DNA of 64,000 nt from Vibrio sp. CAU 1672 (GCF_029223195.1 NZ_JARHUF010000012.1:1-64000), one strand, 5' to 3'. Positions 18,309 through 27,771 are shown, numbered from the stretch's first letter. Program-made: numbers and translations. Notes: generated by a model not told the origin, from the letters alone.

Positions 18309-18995
18309 CTATTTCTTCACTTTAGCCGGGCGATTTTGCACGTATTTTCTGGAAACATCGACAACAGCTACATCACGGAAAAAACTTCGTCCAAGTAATA
18401 TCGGAAACGTCATATGGCCGCGCTCCGCCAGGGTAAACTCCGTTTTTTCTTTTAAATCCCCCACCTGAATGTAAGTTTCTACCACGGCACGTTTTTGCGT
18501 TTCTTCAGTCGAAGATTGACGTACTTTCGCCCAGCGAACCACTGGCAGCTTAAACTCACGGCTGACCTTGCCATTAAGATCAACCTTAAACTGGACCCAA
18601 TCTTTACCGTCGCGCTCAAACGGTACCACTTCAGTGGCACTGATCGACGATGTCGTCGCACCGGTATCTACCCGGGATTTAAAAGTTTGATCAATTCCGG
18701 GAATATAAACCCACTCTTCCGCACCAAGAATCAATTTACCATCTGCGGTTTTTTGAGCTTTGACTGGTTTTGATGCTTTCGGCTTGGACTGGACGTCCTG
18801 CTCTGGTTTCACCTCAGGTTCTGGCTGTTCAGAAACCACTTCTGAGTCAGGCTTCACCTCTTCGACTACCTTGATCGGTTGCTGCGCAACTGGCTCAGCA
18901 GGCTCAACCGGCGGCTCTGGTGTTTCAGGTGTTGATGTACAAGCGATAAGGCTGCCGCTGATAAAAAGCGGCAGAATTCGTTTCCAACTGCTCAT
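18309..18995 (-). CDS. Lipoprotein with retropepsin-like aspartic protease domain (PF05618 type)
   Basis: This 228-residue protein has a lipoprotein signal ending in the lipobox LIAC (C19). A proline-, glutamate- and valine-rich spacer follows at about 22-80. The C-terminal domain of about 140 residues carries the aspartic-protease motif VDTGATTSS (D110) and LLGRSFFRD. The family is sometimes called ATP-dependent zinc protease, but the visible motif is that of a retropepsin. It should be anchored in the envelope by a flexible tether. The substrate is unknown. It starts 12 bases after the aminotransferase gene ends, so the two are probably one transcript. Confidence 0.85.
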   Translation of the reverse strand: MSSWKRILPLFISGSLIACTSTPETPEPPVEPAEPVAQQPIKVVEEVKPDSEVVSEQPEPEVKPEQDVQSKPKASKPVKAQKTADGKLILGAEEWVYIPGIDQTFKSRVDTGATTSSISATEVVPFERDGKDWVQFKVDLNGKVSREFKLPVVRWAKVRQSSTEETQKRAVVETYIQVGDLKEKTEFTLAERGHMTFPILLGRSFFRDVAVVDVSRKYVQNRPAKVKK

Positions 18996-19007
18996 CGAGT
19001 CTCCCGA

Positions 19008-20204
19008 TTAACGTTGAGATACTGTATGAATAGCGTCTGCGACATAAGGAATGTGAGTTTCTGTCAGGCCCGCAATATTGATGCGGCCATCACCTACGCC
19101 ATAAATTCCATAATCTTCACGAAGCTGTATCATTTGATTTTCACTAAAGCCTAGCACAGTAAACATTCCCTTGTGATGTTCAATGAAATCAAATTGATCT
19201 GTGTGATGGTTATCTCTCAATTCATTACACAGCGACTGACGCAGATTCACCAATCGTTGCTGCATTTGGTGCAATTCCTGTTTCCAGACACGGGTTAAGT
19301 TACCATCCTGAAGGATTGTTTTGACCAAAGCGGCTCCGTGATCTGGCGGCATGGTGTAAGTTGCGCGCGCGAGAGTCAGCAACTTGCCTTTTGCATTGCT
19401 GACATCTTGCGCGTTTTTACCAATCACAATCGCGGCACCGGTACGTTCACGGTAGAGGCCAAAATTCTTCGAACATGACGTGGTGACCATCATCTCTTCC
19501 ACGTTGTCAGCCATATATCGAAGGCCTTTCGCATCCTCTTCCAGGCCATCACCGAAACCTTGGTAAGCGATATCAACAAATGGTGTAAATCCATTCTTCT
19601 GCGCCAGCTCCGTAATCGCTTGCCAGGCGCTGAAATCAATATCCGCTCCGGTCGGGTTGTGGCAGCAGCCATGCAGCAAAACCACATCCGAAGGTCCAGC
19701 CTTAGATAAGTCCTGCAGCATTCTTACTGAATCAACCTGTTTAGTCTCAGGCGAAAAATAGTGATAGAACTTAACCTTTAAACCAGCGGCTTCCATTACC
19801 GGCCTATGGTTGACGTAACTCGGATTGGAGATCCAGACTGTTGTATCAGGCTGGGCAACTTTCATCAGATCACCCAACATTCTCAGTGCCCCACTAGCTC
19901 CAGGCGTTTGAATCGCGGCAACACGTTCCATTGCAGAGGTACCGGAAAGCAGCAAGTTGATCATGCCCTGGTTGAACTCTTCGCAACCGGCAAGCCCGAC
20001 ATAAGCTTTTGTCACTTGAGTGTCCGCCACTACTTTTTGTGCCATTTGTACAGCTTTCATGATCGGTGTTTCACCGGCACTGTTCTTATAAACGCCAATA
20101 CCGAGATCAACCTTGTTGGCACGTGGATCGTTACGGTAAGCAACAGAAAGAGAAAGAATGGGATCTAATACGGGAGTTGGTAAATTAGCAAACATGAAAG
20201 TCAT
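19008..20204 (-). CDS. Aspartate/aromatic amino acid aminotransferase
   Basis: This 398-residue class I aminotransferase uses pyridoxal phosphate bound to K246 in TTSCSKNFGLYRERTG. Other family marks are VDLGIGVYKNSAGETP, HGCCHNPTGADIDF and the C-terminal GRINIAGL with the substrate-binding arginine. It swaps amino groups between aspartate or aromatic amino acids and 2-oxoglutarate. Whether AspC or TyrB activity dominates cannot be read from the sequence. The ATG at 20204 has AAGGG just before it; an ATG three codons later is also possible. Confidence 0.92.
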   Translation of the reverse strand: MTFMFANLPTPVLDPILSLSVAYRNDPRANKVDLGIGVYKNSAGETPIMKAVQMAQKVVADTQVTKAYVGLAGCEEFNQGMINLLLSGTSAMERVAAIQTPGASGALRMLGDLMKVAQPDTTVWISNPSYVNHRPVMEAAGLKVKFYHYFSPETKQVDSVRMLQDLSKAGPSDVVLLHGCCHNPTGADIDFSAWQAITELAQKNGFTPFVDIAYQGFGDGLEEDAKGLRYMADNVEEMMVTTSCSKNFGLYRERTGAAIVIGKNAQDVSNAKGKLLTLARATYTMPPDHGAALVKTILQDGNLTRVWKQELHQMQQRLVNLRQSLCNELRDNHHTDQFDFIEHHKGMFTVLGFSENQMIQLREDYGIYGVGDGRINIAGLTETHIPYVADAIHTVSQR

Positions 20205-20353
20205 AACCCTTTGAAATTCAAGTATCGAACTTCAAGTTAACACTTTAACGAGAAATGACGAAACGATTTTTATGCAATTTCATCAATTAGAGAGAAAAAT
20301 GCTGGCGGGTAAATAAAATCCAGCGCTTACCTGATAAAAAAGAGAACTACTCT

Positions 20354-21217
20354 TTATTCGGTTCGCTCAATGCCGTCTCCCCAGGCCTGCTTACGAAATG
20401 CTCTTGGCGTCATACCTGACCACGCTTTGAATCGTGTACTGAAATTGGCACTGAACGGATAACCGACAACCTCACCAATCTGCTGAATCGGCCATTCGGT
20501 GGAACGCAACAATCGCCCGGCATATTGCATGCGTAGTTGGGTTAAATGTGCCATCGGACTGCGACCAAAATACTGTAAGGTTAAGCGGTGCAAGTGTGGT
20601 TCTGAACAAGGAAACAGCTCAGCAAGTTGTTCTACTTTCCAATCACGGTGCAACTGCCTTTGTACCAAATCGTAGACACGCTTGAGTTTAAGATGATTAC
20701 GCGACGGTGTCATTGATTCCGGAATATTGAGCAAGTGTTCAATCTGCTTAACGCAAAGTTGTGCTACTGCACTGCCGTAATCGATCGGCAAGTTCATACT
20801 TCTCAATAAGGTTTGAATACATGCATACATGACTTCCGACGAAGGCGTCATTTGACAGCGAATGGTATCACCGACCATATCCCAAGTTCTGAAAGGCGAC
20901 AAAAATAACCAGGCAATCTGCCAGGTTTGCTCCAACATACCGAAGCCATTCTCTGTTCCGGCCGGGACAATTATCAATGAACCGGGCTCAAGGTCGAACC
21001 GGCAGGTGCCACTTTCCAGCCACCCCTTACCTTTCACGGTATACAGCAACATGTGTTTTTGCTGATTTTTCCGGTAGACAGAGAAAAAATCCCGGCAAGT
21101 CGCTACACCGCATTGGACAATTCCCTGCTCTTCAAGATCTGACACACGGGAATGGTCGATAAATTCTTGATATGTCTGCTCGGATATCAGGTAGCGTTCT
21201 TGTTTATCGTTGGTCAT
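20354..21217 (-). CDS. AraC-family transcription regulator
   Basis: This 287-residue protein has an N-terminal cupin-like domain (LLYTVKGKGWLESGTCRFDLEPGSLIIVPAG). The C-terminal AraC double helix-turn-helix covers about residues 185-283 (KVEQLAELFPCSEPHLHRLTLQYFGRSPMAHL, QIGEVVGYPFSANFSTRFKAWSGMTPRAFR). The N-terminal fold suggests binding of a small ligand, perhaps a sugar. It is divergent from the MATE gene at 21344, with 126 bases between, so it may control that gene. Confidence 0.9.
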   Translation of the reverse strand: MTNDKQERYLISEQTYQEFIDHSRVSDLEEQGIVQCGVATCRDFFSVYRKNQQKHMLLYTVKGKGWLESGTCRFDLEPGSLIIVPAGTENGFGMLEQTWQIAWLFLSPFRTWDMVGDTIRCQMTPSSEVMYACIQTLLRSMNLPIDYGSAVAQLCVKQIEHLLNIPESMTPSRNHLKLKRVYDLVQRQLHRDWKVEQLAELFPCSEPHLHRLTLQYFGRSPMAHLTQLRMQYAGRLLRSTEWPIQQIGEVVGYPFSANFSTRFKAWSGMTPRAFRKQAWGDGIERTE

Positions 21218-21343
21218 AGAAGTGCCGTTTTGTATCTGACTGCGCAGATTGGATAGCCTGACAAAAGTTCTTGATTAATTGGAAAAATACAGGGGCTGAC
21301 AAAGCAGATAAACTAGCTTCGTTAATCCTGTGAGAGAATTGCG

Positions 21344-22735
21344 ATGCTGTTAACAAGTCAGTACTTAGACAAATTGTTCTGGAAAAAACTGGTGGCGATA
21401 GGCTTACCGGTCTCATTGCAGTCGATGTTGTTTTCCCTGCTGGGCGCGATCGATATTTTTATGGTCAGCCAACTGGGTGAATCCGCAACCGCCGCCGTAG
21501 GCGTTGGCAGCCGGATCTTTTTCTTTAATCTGCTGACTATTTTTGGCCTGTGCGGCGCAGTCGCAGTTTTAGCCGCACAGTATTCTGGTGCCGGGAACAC
21601 ATCGGGGATCAGAACCACGCTTGCCCAATCATGGGGGATTGCCATCACTACAACCCTGCCTTTCATCACAATCTACCTGCTGTTTAGTGAAGAAGTGGTA
21701 GCTTTTGTCTCTGACAGTAGCGAATACCAGCAATATGCCATCGAGTACCTTGAAGTAACGGCGCTCAGTCTGCTGTGTACTGCGATTGTGGTACCAATGG
21801 AAAGCGTATTACGCGCGGTAGGCGAAGCAAAACTGCCAACCCAGGTGAGCATTATCGCCATCATAGTTAACGTGATATTAAACGCCGTATTGATCTTTGG
21901 CTGGTTTGGTTTTCCGCAATGGGGCGTATTTGGCGCCGCGGTCGGCACGCTGTTATCACGGATAGTTCAAACTGTACTGCTCAGCTACTTTTTCTTGTGC
22001 AGATACCGGCACTTAATACCGACAAAGCACGACTGGCAACAGGCAAAACTACCACACCAGCGCCAGCGCTACCTGAAAATCACACTGCCGATGCTGATCC
22101 ACGACTCTACCTGGGCGGCTGGCTTGCTGGTTTACAGCGTGATCTATGGTCAACTTGGCGTTGCAGAACTCGCTACCATGGCATTCTTATCGCCGTTTGA
22201 AGGAATGCTTATTTCCTGTTTTATGGGCTTCGCGGTCGCAGCATCGGTGCTGCTCGGCAATGATATCGGTGCTCACAATTATCAGCGAGCAGAAAACACG
22301 GCCTGGTGGTATGTGATCATCAGTACCGGCTTAGCCACACTGCTGTTTTTGTTGGTTTGGGCCAGCTCTTCCTGGCTGGTGAAACTGCTTACGCACAGCC
22401 CGCTGTCCAACCCCCAGCTCGCACTGAATGTTTGTTTGGTCATGGTGTTCGGGATGATTTTGCGCGTGTTTAACATGGTCGGGATCGGCGGGGTACTCAA
22501 AAGCGGTGCGGACATTCGCTACAGCATCTTCATTGATCTGTTGGGGCAATGGGGAGTCAGTATACCGCTGACCTATTACACCGGTATCGTATTAGGGTTG
22601 CCGCTGTACTGGGTACTGATGTCATTACTTGCGGAAGAGTTGGTAAAAATGATCCTGACCAGTCGCAGAATCCAGTCCAGGCGCTGGCTCAATAATGTCA
22701 TCGACGACAATGGTTCACACAGCGTGACCGCGTAA
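21344..22735 (+). CDS. MATE-family multidrug/cation exporter
   Basis: This 463-residue protein has twelve hydrophobic helices in two similar halves. The start FWKKLVAIGLPVSLQSMLFSLLGAIDIFMVSQLGESATAAVGVG is a classic MATE opening. Members export drugs or cationic toxins with sodium or proton influx; the substrate here is unknown. GAGAGAA lies just upstream of the ATG. The gene is divergent from the AraC regulator. Confidence 0.92.
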   Translation: MLLTSQYLDKLFWKKLVAIGLPVSLQSMLFSLLGAIDIFMVSQLGESATAAVGVGSRIFFFNLLTIFGLCGAVAVLAAQYSGAGNTSGIRTTLAQSWGIAITTTLPFITIYLLFSEEVVAFVSDSSEYQQYAIEYLEVTALSLLCTAIVVPMESVLRAVGEAKLPTQVSIIAIIVNVILNAVLIFGWFGFPQWGVFGAAVGTLLSRIVQTVLLSYFFLCRYRHLIPTKHDWQQAKLPHQRQRYLKITLPMLIHDSTWAAGLLVYSVIYGQLGVAELATMAFLSPFEGMLISCFMGFAVAASVLLGNDIGAHNYQRAENTAWWYVIISTGLATLLFLLVWASSSWLVKLLTHSPLSNPQLALNVCLVMVFGMILRVFNMVGIGGVLKSGADIRYSIFIDLLGQWGVSIPLTYYTGIVLGLPLYWVLMSLLAEELVKMILTSRRIQSRRWLNNVIDDNGSHSVTA

Positions 22736-22764
22736 CCCATCTCTTTCTGATCCGGCTCACACCT

Positions 22765-22804
22765 AAAAAGGGCATTTTCAATCTCAGTTGATCATGCCCT
22801 TTCT
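22765..22804. terminator. Hairpin between convergent MATE gene and nrdG
   Basis: AAAGGGCAT and ATGCCCTTT pair, with an inner TCAA/TTGA helix. A-rich and T-rich flanks make it able to end transcription from both sides. Confidence 0.7.
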
Positions 22805-22826
22805 TCGCGTGACGCGTCATAACAAT

Positions 22827-23297
22827 TTAAAAGCGACTAAAACGGTGAATGACCTGGTTTGAGCTGCCTCGCCACTCAAGGTTAAGATCTTTTTTGTCCT
22901 GCTCAAATTTACCATCAATCAGAACGTCGATGTATTGTGTCACTTCACGCTGGGCATCATCCAGCTCAGCCAGCGTGTATCCCGTCCAGACCCAAATGTC
23001 TTTACCCGGGCACTCTTCTCTTACCCTTTTAACCAGCTGCAGAATGTGCGGAACGTTTGCAGGGTGAAGCGGATCCCCGCCAGATAATGACAAACCACGC
23101 CGCTTAATACGTGTATCGTTCAAATCGGCGATGATTTTGTCTTCCGCTTCCTGCGTAAACAACACACCAGAATCCAGCCGTTGCGTAGACTGGTTATAAC
23201 AACCACGGCACTGATGGACACAACCCGATACAAACAGGGTACAACGCGTCCCCGGACCGTTTACAACATCAATCGGATAATACTGGTGGTAGTTCAT
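22827..23297 (-). CDS. nrdG: Anaerobic ribonucleotide reductase activating enzyme
   Basis: This 156-residue radical-SAM protein has the 4Fe-4S motif CVHQCRGC (C26, C30, C33). It uses S-adenosylmethionine to create the glycyl radical on NrdD. LSGGDPLHPANVPHI and the C-terminal DLNLEWRGSSNQVIH are typical of NrdG. It follows nrdD by 87 bases on the same strand, with an AT-rich hairpin in between. Confidence 0.96.
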   Translation of the reverse strand: MNYHQYYPIDVVNGPGTRCTLFVSGCVHQCRGCYNQSTQRLDSGVLFTQEAEDKIIADLNDTRIKRRGLSLSGGDPLHPANVPHILQLVKRVREECPGKDIWVWTGYTLAELDDAQREVTQYIDVLIDGKFEQDKKDLNLEWRGSSNQVIHRFSRF

Positions 23298-23328
23298 AGT
23301 AGCGTCTCTTTCTCATTCGCCAGAAACG

Positions 23329-23356
23329 AAAATCAACCCGTTATCAGGTTGATTTT
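23329..23356 (-). other. Hairpin between nrdD and nrdG
   Basis: AAAATCAACC and GGTTGATTTT form a perfect 10-bp AT-rich stem with an eight-base loop in the nrdD-nrdG gap. It could stabilise the upstream message or partly end transcription. The T-tract is only the stem's own. Confidence 0.5.
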
Positions 23357-23384
23357 CTGAGGTTTTATTCACCAAAAAGTGAGA

Positions 23385-25505
23385 TTACAGATGTTTAACC
23401 CGACGTTTAACTTCTTCCTGCTTACCAAAGTTAAACGGGCGCGCATCTGGACTGCCCAGGTAACCACACACGCGGCGGGTTACCGACACTTTGGTTGAGT
23501 CATGATTACCACAGCTTGGACAGGTGAAACCTTTACTGGTACATTCAAACTCCCCGGTATAACCACACTCGTAACACTCATCGATTGGCGTATTGGTACC
23601 GTAGTAAGGCACGCGAGTATAACTGTAATCCCAGACGTTCTCTAACGCTTCAACGTTGCGTTGCATGTTCGGGAACTCACCGTAACAGATAAAGCCACCG
23701 CTTGAGATCTCCGGATAAGGCATTTCAAAGTCGATCTTGTCGTATGGGTTTACCTTCTTCTCCACATCCAGGTGGAAACTGTTGGTGTAATAGCCTTTGT
23801 CTGTTACTCCCTCGATAAGACCAAATTCTTTGGTATCAATTCGGCAGAAACGGCTACACAGGTTTTCACTTGGCGTACCGTACAGGCTGAACCCATAACC
23901 GGTTTCATCTGCCCACTGATTTACCGCGTCCTTCAGGTGAGTAATGATAGCAACGGCTTTCTCACGCAATACCGCGTCATCATAGACATGCGCTTCAGTA
24001 CCAAACAGAGCATTAATGGTCTCATGGACGCCAATGTAACCAAGTGAGATAGATGCACGGCCGTTTTTAAAGATCTCAGCGATTGAATCGTCAGCTTTCA
24101 GACGAACCCCACACGCCCCTTCCATATACAGGATTGGCGCAACACGAGCTTTGACATTTTCCAGGCGAGAGATGCGCGTTTCCAGAGCTTTACGGGCAAG
24201 ACGCAGACGATCATCCAACAGTTCGTAGAACTTCGCTTCACTACCCTTGGCCCGAATCGCAATACGTGGCAGGTTCAGGCTCACAACACCAAGGTTGTTA
24301 CGGCCTTCGTGGATAAGCTCACCGTTTTCTTCGTAAGTGCCAAGGAAGCTACGGCAGCCCATTGGAGTTTTGAACGACCCGGTGATTTCCACAACTTTGT
24401 CGTAGTTGAGGATATCTGGGTACATACGCTTAGATGCACACTCAAGCGCAAGTTGCTTGATATCGTAGTTCGGATCTTCAGCTTTGTGGTTCAGACCATC
24501 TTTGATGCCGAATACCAGTTTAGGGAAGACCGCTGTTTTACGGTTTTTACCCAGACCGGCAATACGGTTCTTCAGGATCGATTTCTGGATCAAGCGAGAA
24601 GCCCAGCTGGTCCCCAAACCAAAACCAAATGTCACAAAAGGTGTCTGTCCGTTCGCCGTGTGTAGCGTGTTTACTTCGTACTCCAGTGATTGGAATGCAT
24701 CGTAACATTCTTTCTCGGTACGCGCTTTGGCAAACTCTTCAGGCTCAGCAATATCCCAGTCGTTGGCGATTTTCAGGTGCTTCTCGTAGCTGGTCATTAC
24801 GTACGGCTCCAGCACCTCATCAATACGGTTGATGGTGGTTCCGCCATAAATATGGCTGGCTACCTGAGCAATGATTTGTGCTGTAACTGCTGTCGCGGTT
24901 GAAATTGATTTCGGGGTATCAATTTCCGCATTACCCATTTTAAAGCCGTGTGTCAGCATGCCTTTCAAGTCGATAAGCATACAGTTAAACATTGGGAAGA
25001 AAGGTGCGTAATCAAGATCATGGTAGTGAATGTCACCGACATCATGAGCCTGAACTACATCACGAGGCAGAATGTGAGTTTTCGCATAGTGCTTGGCCAC
25101 AATACCAGCCAGCAAATCGCGTTGCGTCGGGATTACTTTACCGTCTTTGTTGGCGTTCTCGTTGATCAGATCGAGGTTACTTTCTTCAATCAGGCCTTCG
25201 ATCTCTTTGGTTAACGCACTTTGCTTTTCACGTGCGATATCACGATCATGGCGATATTCAATGTAAGAACGAGCCAACGACTTGTACGGGCCCTGCATCA
25301 GTTCGTCTTCTACCAAGTCCTGAATCTCATGGATATGAACCTCATCGTAATCCTTCAACTGCAGTTCGACAGCAAGTGCAACATTTAACGCATAAATAGC
25401 GACATCTTTATCTTTGTTTTCCGCTGCAGCTTCCACGGCAGATTGGATGCGATCCCTGTTGAACGGAGCTCTTGAGCCGTCACGCTTGATTACGATTGGT
25501 TTCAC
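23385..25505 (-). CDS. nrdD: Anaerobic ribonucleoside-triphosphate reductase
   Basis: This 706-residue class III reductase has an ATP-cone at about 1-95 (VIKRDGSRAPFNRDRIQSAVE). The reductase barrel carries CSRFCRID near residue 546. A C-terminal zinc site of two CxxC pairs precedes the glycyl-radical loop RVCGYLGS, where G681 matches the E. coli position. It makes deoxynucleotides without oxygen, with NrdG. The start is GTG at 25505 with AAGGAG upstream. It ends at VKHL, slightly shorter than E. coli NrdD. NrdR and FNR sites lie upstream. Confidence 0.97.
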   Translation of the reverse strand: MKPIVIKRDGSRAPFNRDRIQSAVEAAAENKDKDVAIYALNVALAVELQLKDYDEVHIHEIQDLVEDELMQGPYKSLARSYIEYRHDRDIAREKQSALTKEIEGLIEESNLDLINENANKDGKVIPTQRDLLAGIVAKHYAKTHILPRDVVQAHDVGDIHYHDLDYAPFFPMFNCMLIDLKGMLTHGFKMGNAEIDTPKSISTATAVTAQIIAQVASHIYGGTTINRIDEVLEPYVMTSYEKHLKIANDWDIAEPEEFAKARTEKECYDAFQSLEYEVNTLHTANGQTPFVTFGFGLGTSWASRLIQKSILKNRIAGLGKNRKTAVFPKLVFGIKDGLNHKAEDPNYDIKQLALECASKRMYPDILNYDKVVEITGSFKTPMGCRSFLGTYEENGELIHEGRNNLGVVSLNLPRIAIRAKGSEAKFYELLDDRLRLARKALETRISRLENVKARVAPILYMEGACGVRLKADDSIAEIFKNGRASISLGYIGVHETINALFGTEAHVYDDAVLREKAVAIITHLKDAVNQWADETGYGFSLYGTPSENLCSRFCRIDTKEFGLIEGVTDKGYYTNSFHLDVEKKVNPYDKIDFEMPYPEISSGGFICYGEFPNMQRNVEALENVWDYSYTRVPYYGTNTPIDECYECGYTGEFECTSKGFTCPSCGNHDSTKVSVTRRVCGYLGSPDARPFNFGKQEEVKRRVKHL

Positions 25506-25547
25506 CTTTTCTCCTTACCCAGTATGTTCACAGAGTTATCCACAGAC

Positions 25548-25563
25548 ACACTATATAGGGTTA
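25548..25563. promoter_or_regulatory. Weaker NrdR box
   Basis: ACACTATATAGGGTTA partly matches the NrdR consensus acaCwAtATaTwGtgt. It starts 31 bases from the strong box at 25579, which is the spacing of paired NrdR boxes. NrdR represses ribonucleotide reductase genes when dATP is high. Confidence 0.55.
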
Positions 25564-25578
25564 GTTTTTATTCTAATG

Positions 25579-25594
25579 ACACAATATATTGTGG
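25579..25594. promoter_or_regulatory. Strong NrdR box
   Basis: ACACAATATATTGTGG matches 15 of 16 positions of the NrdR consensus. It lies about 75-90 bases before the nrdD start and pairs with the weaker box downstream. Confidence 0.8.
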
Positions 25595-25625
25595 CGTATT
25601 AAACGAAAAGCACCAACCCAAAGTA

Positions 25626-25639
25626 TTGATTTAGATCAA
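25626..25639. promoter_or_regulatory. FNR site upstream of nrdD
   Basis: TTGATTTAGATCAA is a perfect match to the FNR consensus TTGAT-N4-ATCAA. It lies about 120 bases before the nrdD start, upstream of the NrdR boxes, which suits activation in anaerobic growth. Confidence 0.75.
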
Positions 25640-25656
25640 GAAAAAACAGCTACAGG

Positions 25657-25677
25657 ACAAGATCAAATCGATCTTGT
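25657..25677. promoter_or_regulatory. Inverted repeat upstream of nrdD
   Basis: ACAAGATC and GATCTTGT are perfect 8-bp arms with a five-base spacer. It sits between the FNR site and the secreted phosphoesterase gene. No known regulator comes to mind and no T-run follows directly. Confidence 0.4.
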
Positions 25678-25806
25678 TGGAGAGACTCTCAGAAGCGAAG
25701 AAATCTATGAAAATTACAAAATTGCTATCAATACTACTTGCAATTTCTGAATGTCTTATAGAATAAAGGTTGGAAAAGAATACGTTAAAAATAAACGGAG
25801 AAAACC

Positions 25807-26676
25807 GTGAAAATGCGATCACTTTTTGTTGCTATACTCTTGCTTTTCAGCGCTTTCTCGTTTGGTCAAAAACCACTCACCCTGACCAGTTGGAATATCG
25901 AATGGCTATCTGTAAATGGTGGGAAAGTATCAAGAACCCTCCACGACTTTGACAAGCTGGCAATGATATTTGATCAAACCCAAGCAGATGTGCTCGCTTT
26001 TCAGGAAGTCGACTCGGTTGAGGCAATACAGAAGTTGGTAGGCGATAATTATCATGTTCTTCTGTCGGATCGGGCTGCCAGCCACAACAAACAGCGCCAG
26101 TTTCGCGATATCAACCAATATACAGGCTTTGCTATACGCAAAGGTCTCCCCCATAAAGACAAAGCTGATATCCCATTAACTGACAGACGGGATAAACTGC
26201 GCTTTGCCAGTTATCTGATCTTGTACCCCGACACCCGTGATGAACTGCACCTGCTCGCTGTACATCTGAAAGCGGGCTGCAGTGGCCAATACCGCGCCAG
26301 CCAGAACTGCCGCATTCTCAAAACCCAAGGAAAGGCACTCGCAGCCTGGATACAACAGCGGCAAGCCAACGATGACAACTATCTCATTCTGGGCGACTTT
26401 AACCACAATCTCGCCTATCCGGGAGACTGGCTGTGGAAAACGCTGGCTGACAATAATACTGGCGTAAAACTGGCGACGCGCCATACATCAGCCAAGTGCA
26501 AAGTACGCTCAAAGCGCAATCCGGATAAAACCCACCAATTTCGCTCTCTGATCGACCACATCATCGTCAGTCAGGGAATTAACCACTTCCCGGCCTCACA
26601 AACCCTGTATGATCCTCAGGAGGTTTTACGCTACCAACTTAGCGATCACTGCCCGGTTACCATCAGCATTTATTAA
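25807..26676 (+). CDS. Secreted endonuclease/exonuclease/phosphatase-family protein
   Basis: This 289-residue protein has a signal peptide (RSLFVAILLLFSAFSFG). All EEP-fold motifs follow: SWNIEWL, FQEVDSVE (metal-binding glutamate), AVHLKAGC, LGDFNHN (catalytic Asp/Asn), SLIDHIIVS and LSDHCPV (catalytic histidine). The export signal suggests a periplasmic or secreted nuclease or phosphodiesterase; the substrate is unknown. The start is GTG at 25807, seven bases after GGAG; ATG two codons later is less well spaced. Confidence 0.88.
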   Translation: MKMRSLFVAILLLFSAFSFGQKPLTLTSWNIEWLSVNGGKVSRTLHDFDKLAMIFDQTQADVLAFQEVDSVEAIQKLVGDNYHVLLSDRAASHNKQRQFRDINQYTGFAIRKGLPHKDKADIPLTDRRDKLRFASYLILYPDTRDELHLLAVHLKAGCSGQYRASQNCRILKTQGKALAAWIQQRQANDDNYLILGDFNHNLAYPGDWLWKTLADNNTGVKLATRHTSAKCKVRSKRNPDKTHQFRSLIDHIIVSQGINHFPASQTLYDPQEVLRYQLSDHCPVTISIY

Positions 26677-26696
26677 GCCTAGGTGAAACCGGGCAG
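26649..26696. repeat. Inverted repeat around the phosphoesterase stop codon
   Basis: CTGCCCGGTT (26649-26658) and AACCGGGCAG (26687-26696) are perfect 10-bp arms 28 bases apart, with the stop codon in the loop. No T-run follows, so an ordinary terminator is uncertain. It may protect the 3' end of the message. Confidence 0.45.
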
Positions 26697-26718
26697 GTCA
26701 TAATCTGAACCTTACCGC

Positions 26719-27771
26719 TCAATCAACCGGATTGAGGACCACCACCTCCCCTGGTGCCAAACCAGCGCGGACTCTGCCTTCTTCTCCTAACTGCACCAGT
26801 CTTGTGACAATGTCACCTTGTTGACTGACCACCTTAACATAATCCAATTGCCCCACCTGGTATACTGCCTCACTTGGTACTCTCAACACCTGGTTCTCTG
26901 TTAAGTCAAGCTCAATCTTGGCATAGCTACCAGGATAGATGATTTTATCCGTTTCAAAGCTCAGCCTGACTGAGTAGCTTCTCGAGTTCACATCTGCAGA
27001 TGGGGTGACCTCCTTAACTTGCGCCGGTAATGAAAGCTGATAAGAAGGAAGCTCGGCCATGACTTGCTTACCGTAATCGACAAATGGCATCACCGATTCG
27101 GCAAAGTTAACCGCAATTTCCAGCGAGTCCGGATTATATAAAGACAGCAGCAACGCCCCGGGTGTCGCCACATCGCCTCTGTTGACCGGTTTTTGCGTGA
27201 TCACCCCGTCAAACGGCGCGCGAATGATGCTGAAACCAAATGTCGTCTCAGCCTCAGAGACCGCTGCCTGAGCTTGATTGAATGCAGCCCGGGCACTCTT
27301 CAGCCGGCTCTCGCCCTGGTCAAACTGCGACTGGGGAATGAGTTTCTTATCCAGTAACGCTTTCAGCCGGACAAACTCCTTTCGCGCTGCATTAAGCTGG
27401 GCCTGGGCAGATGAAAGTGCCTGCTCTGTCTGACGGACTCGGGCGTCGAGATCGTCGCTCTCAAGCCGGGCAAGGACATCGCCTTGCTTCACCTCATCAC
27501 CGACATTTACCAACACTTCAACCACGGATGCGGTCAGTCTCGCCGCGATATCGGCCTGTTGCTGCGCGACGATCACGCCGGGGAATGCCCGCTTGACCGG
27601 CTCACTGGTTAACTCCAGTTGATAGGTTGTAAGATCAGAAACGGAGGTTTGGCTATCCCGCACCTTCAGTTCCGTTGGTAGTTTCTGGGTAAAAAAGCCC
27701 GCCATAAACAGGAAGAGTAATACCAATACCGCAAATAAGAATACCCCGAGTAGCTTATTGTTAATTCTCAT
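26719..27771 (-). CDS. RND efflux periplasmic adaptor
   Basis: This 350-residue membrane fusion protein has one N-terminal membrane helix (LLGVFLFAVLVLLFLFMAGFF). A lipoyl-like half-motif (VVEVLVNVGDEVKQGDVLARLES) precedes a helical hairpin at about 105-165. The second lipoyl half (IRAPFDGVITQKPVNRGDVATPGALLLSL) and a beta-barrel domain follow. It links the inner-membrane pump to an outer-membrane channel. The start overlaps the pump gene stop as ATGA. No TolC-type gene is present, so a distant channel must serve. Confidence 0.93.
   Translation of the reverse strand: MRINNKLLGVFLFAVLVLLFLFMAGFFTQKLPTELKVRDSQTSVSDLTTYQLELTSEPVKRAFPGVIVAQQQADIAARLTASVVEVLVNVGDEVKQGDVLARLESDDLDARVRQTEQALSSAQAQLNAARKEFVRLKALLDKKLIPQSQFDQGESRLKSARAAFNQAQAAVSEAETTFGFSIIRAPFDGVITQKPVNRGDVATPGALLLSLYNPDSLEIAVNFAESVMPFVDYGKQVMAELPSYQLSLPAQVKEVTPSADVNSRSYSVRLSFETDKIIYPGSYAKIELDLTENQVLRVPSEAVYQVGQLDYVKVVSQQGDIVTRLVQLGEEGRVRAGLAPGEVVVLNPVD

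Noticed and set aside
25631..25822. Minus-strand open frame between nrdD and the phosphoesterase gene
   Set aside because: It covers the FNR site and inverted repeat, and its Ser/Phe/Ile-rich sequence does not look like a protein.
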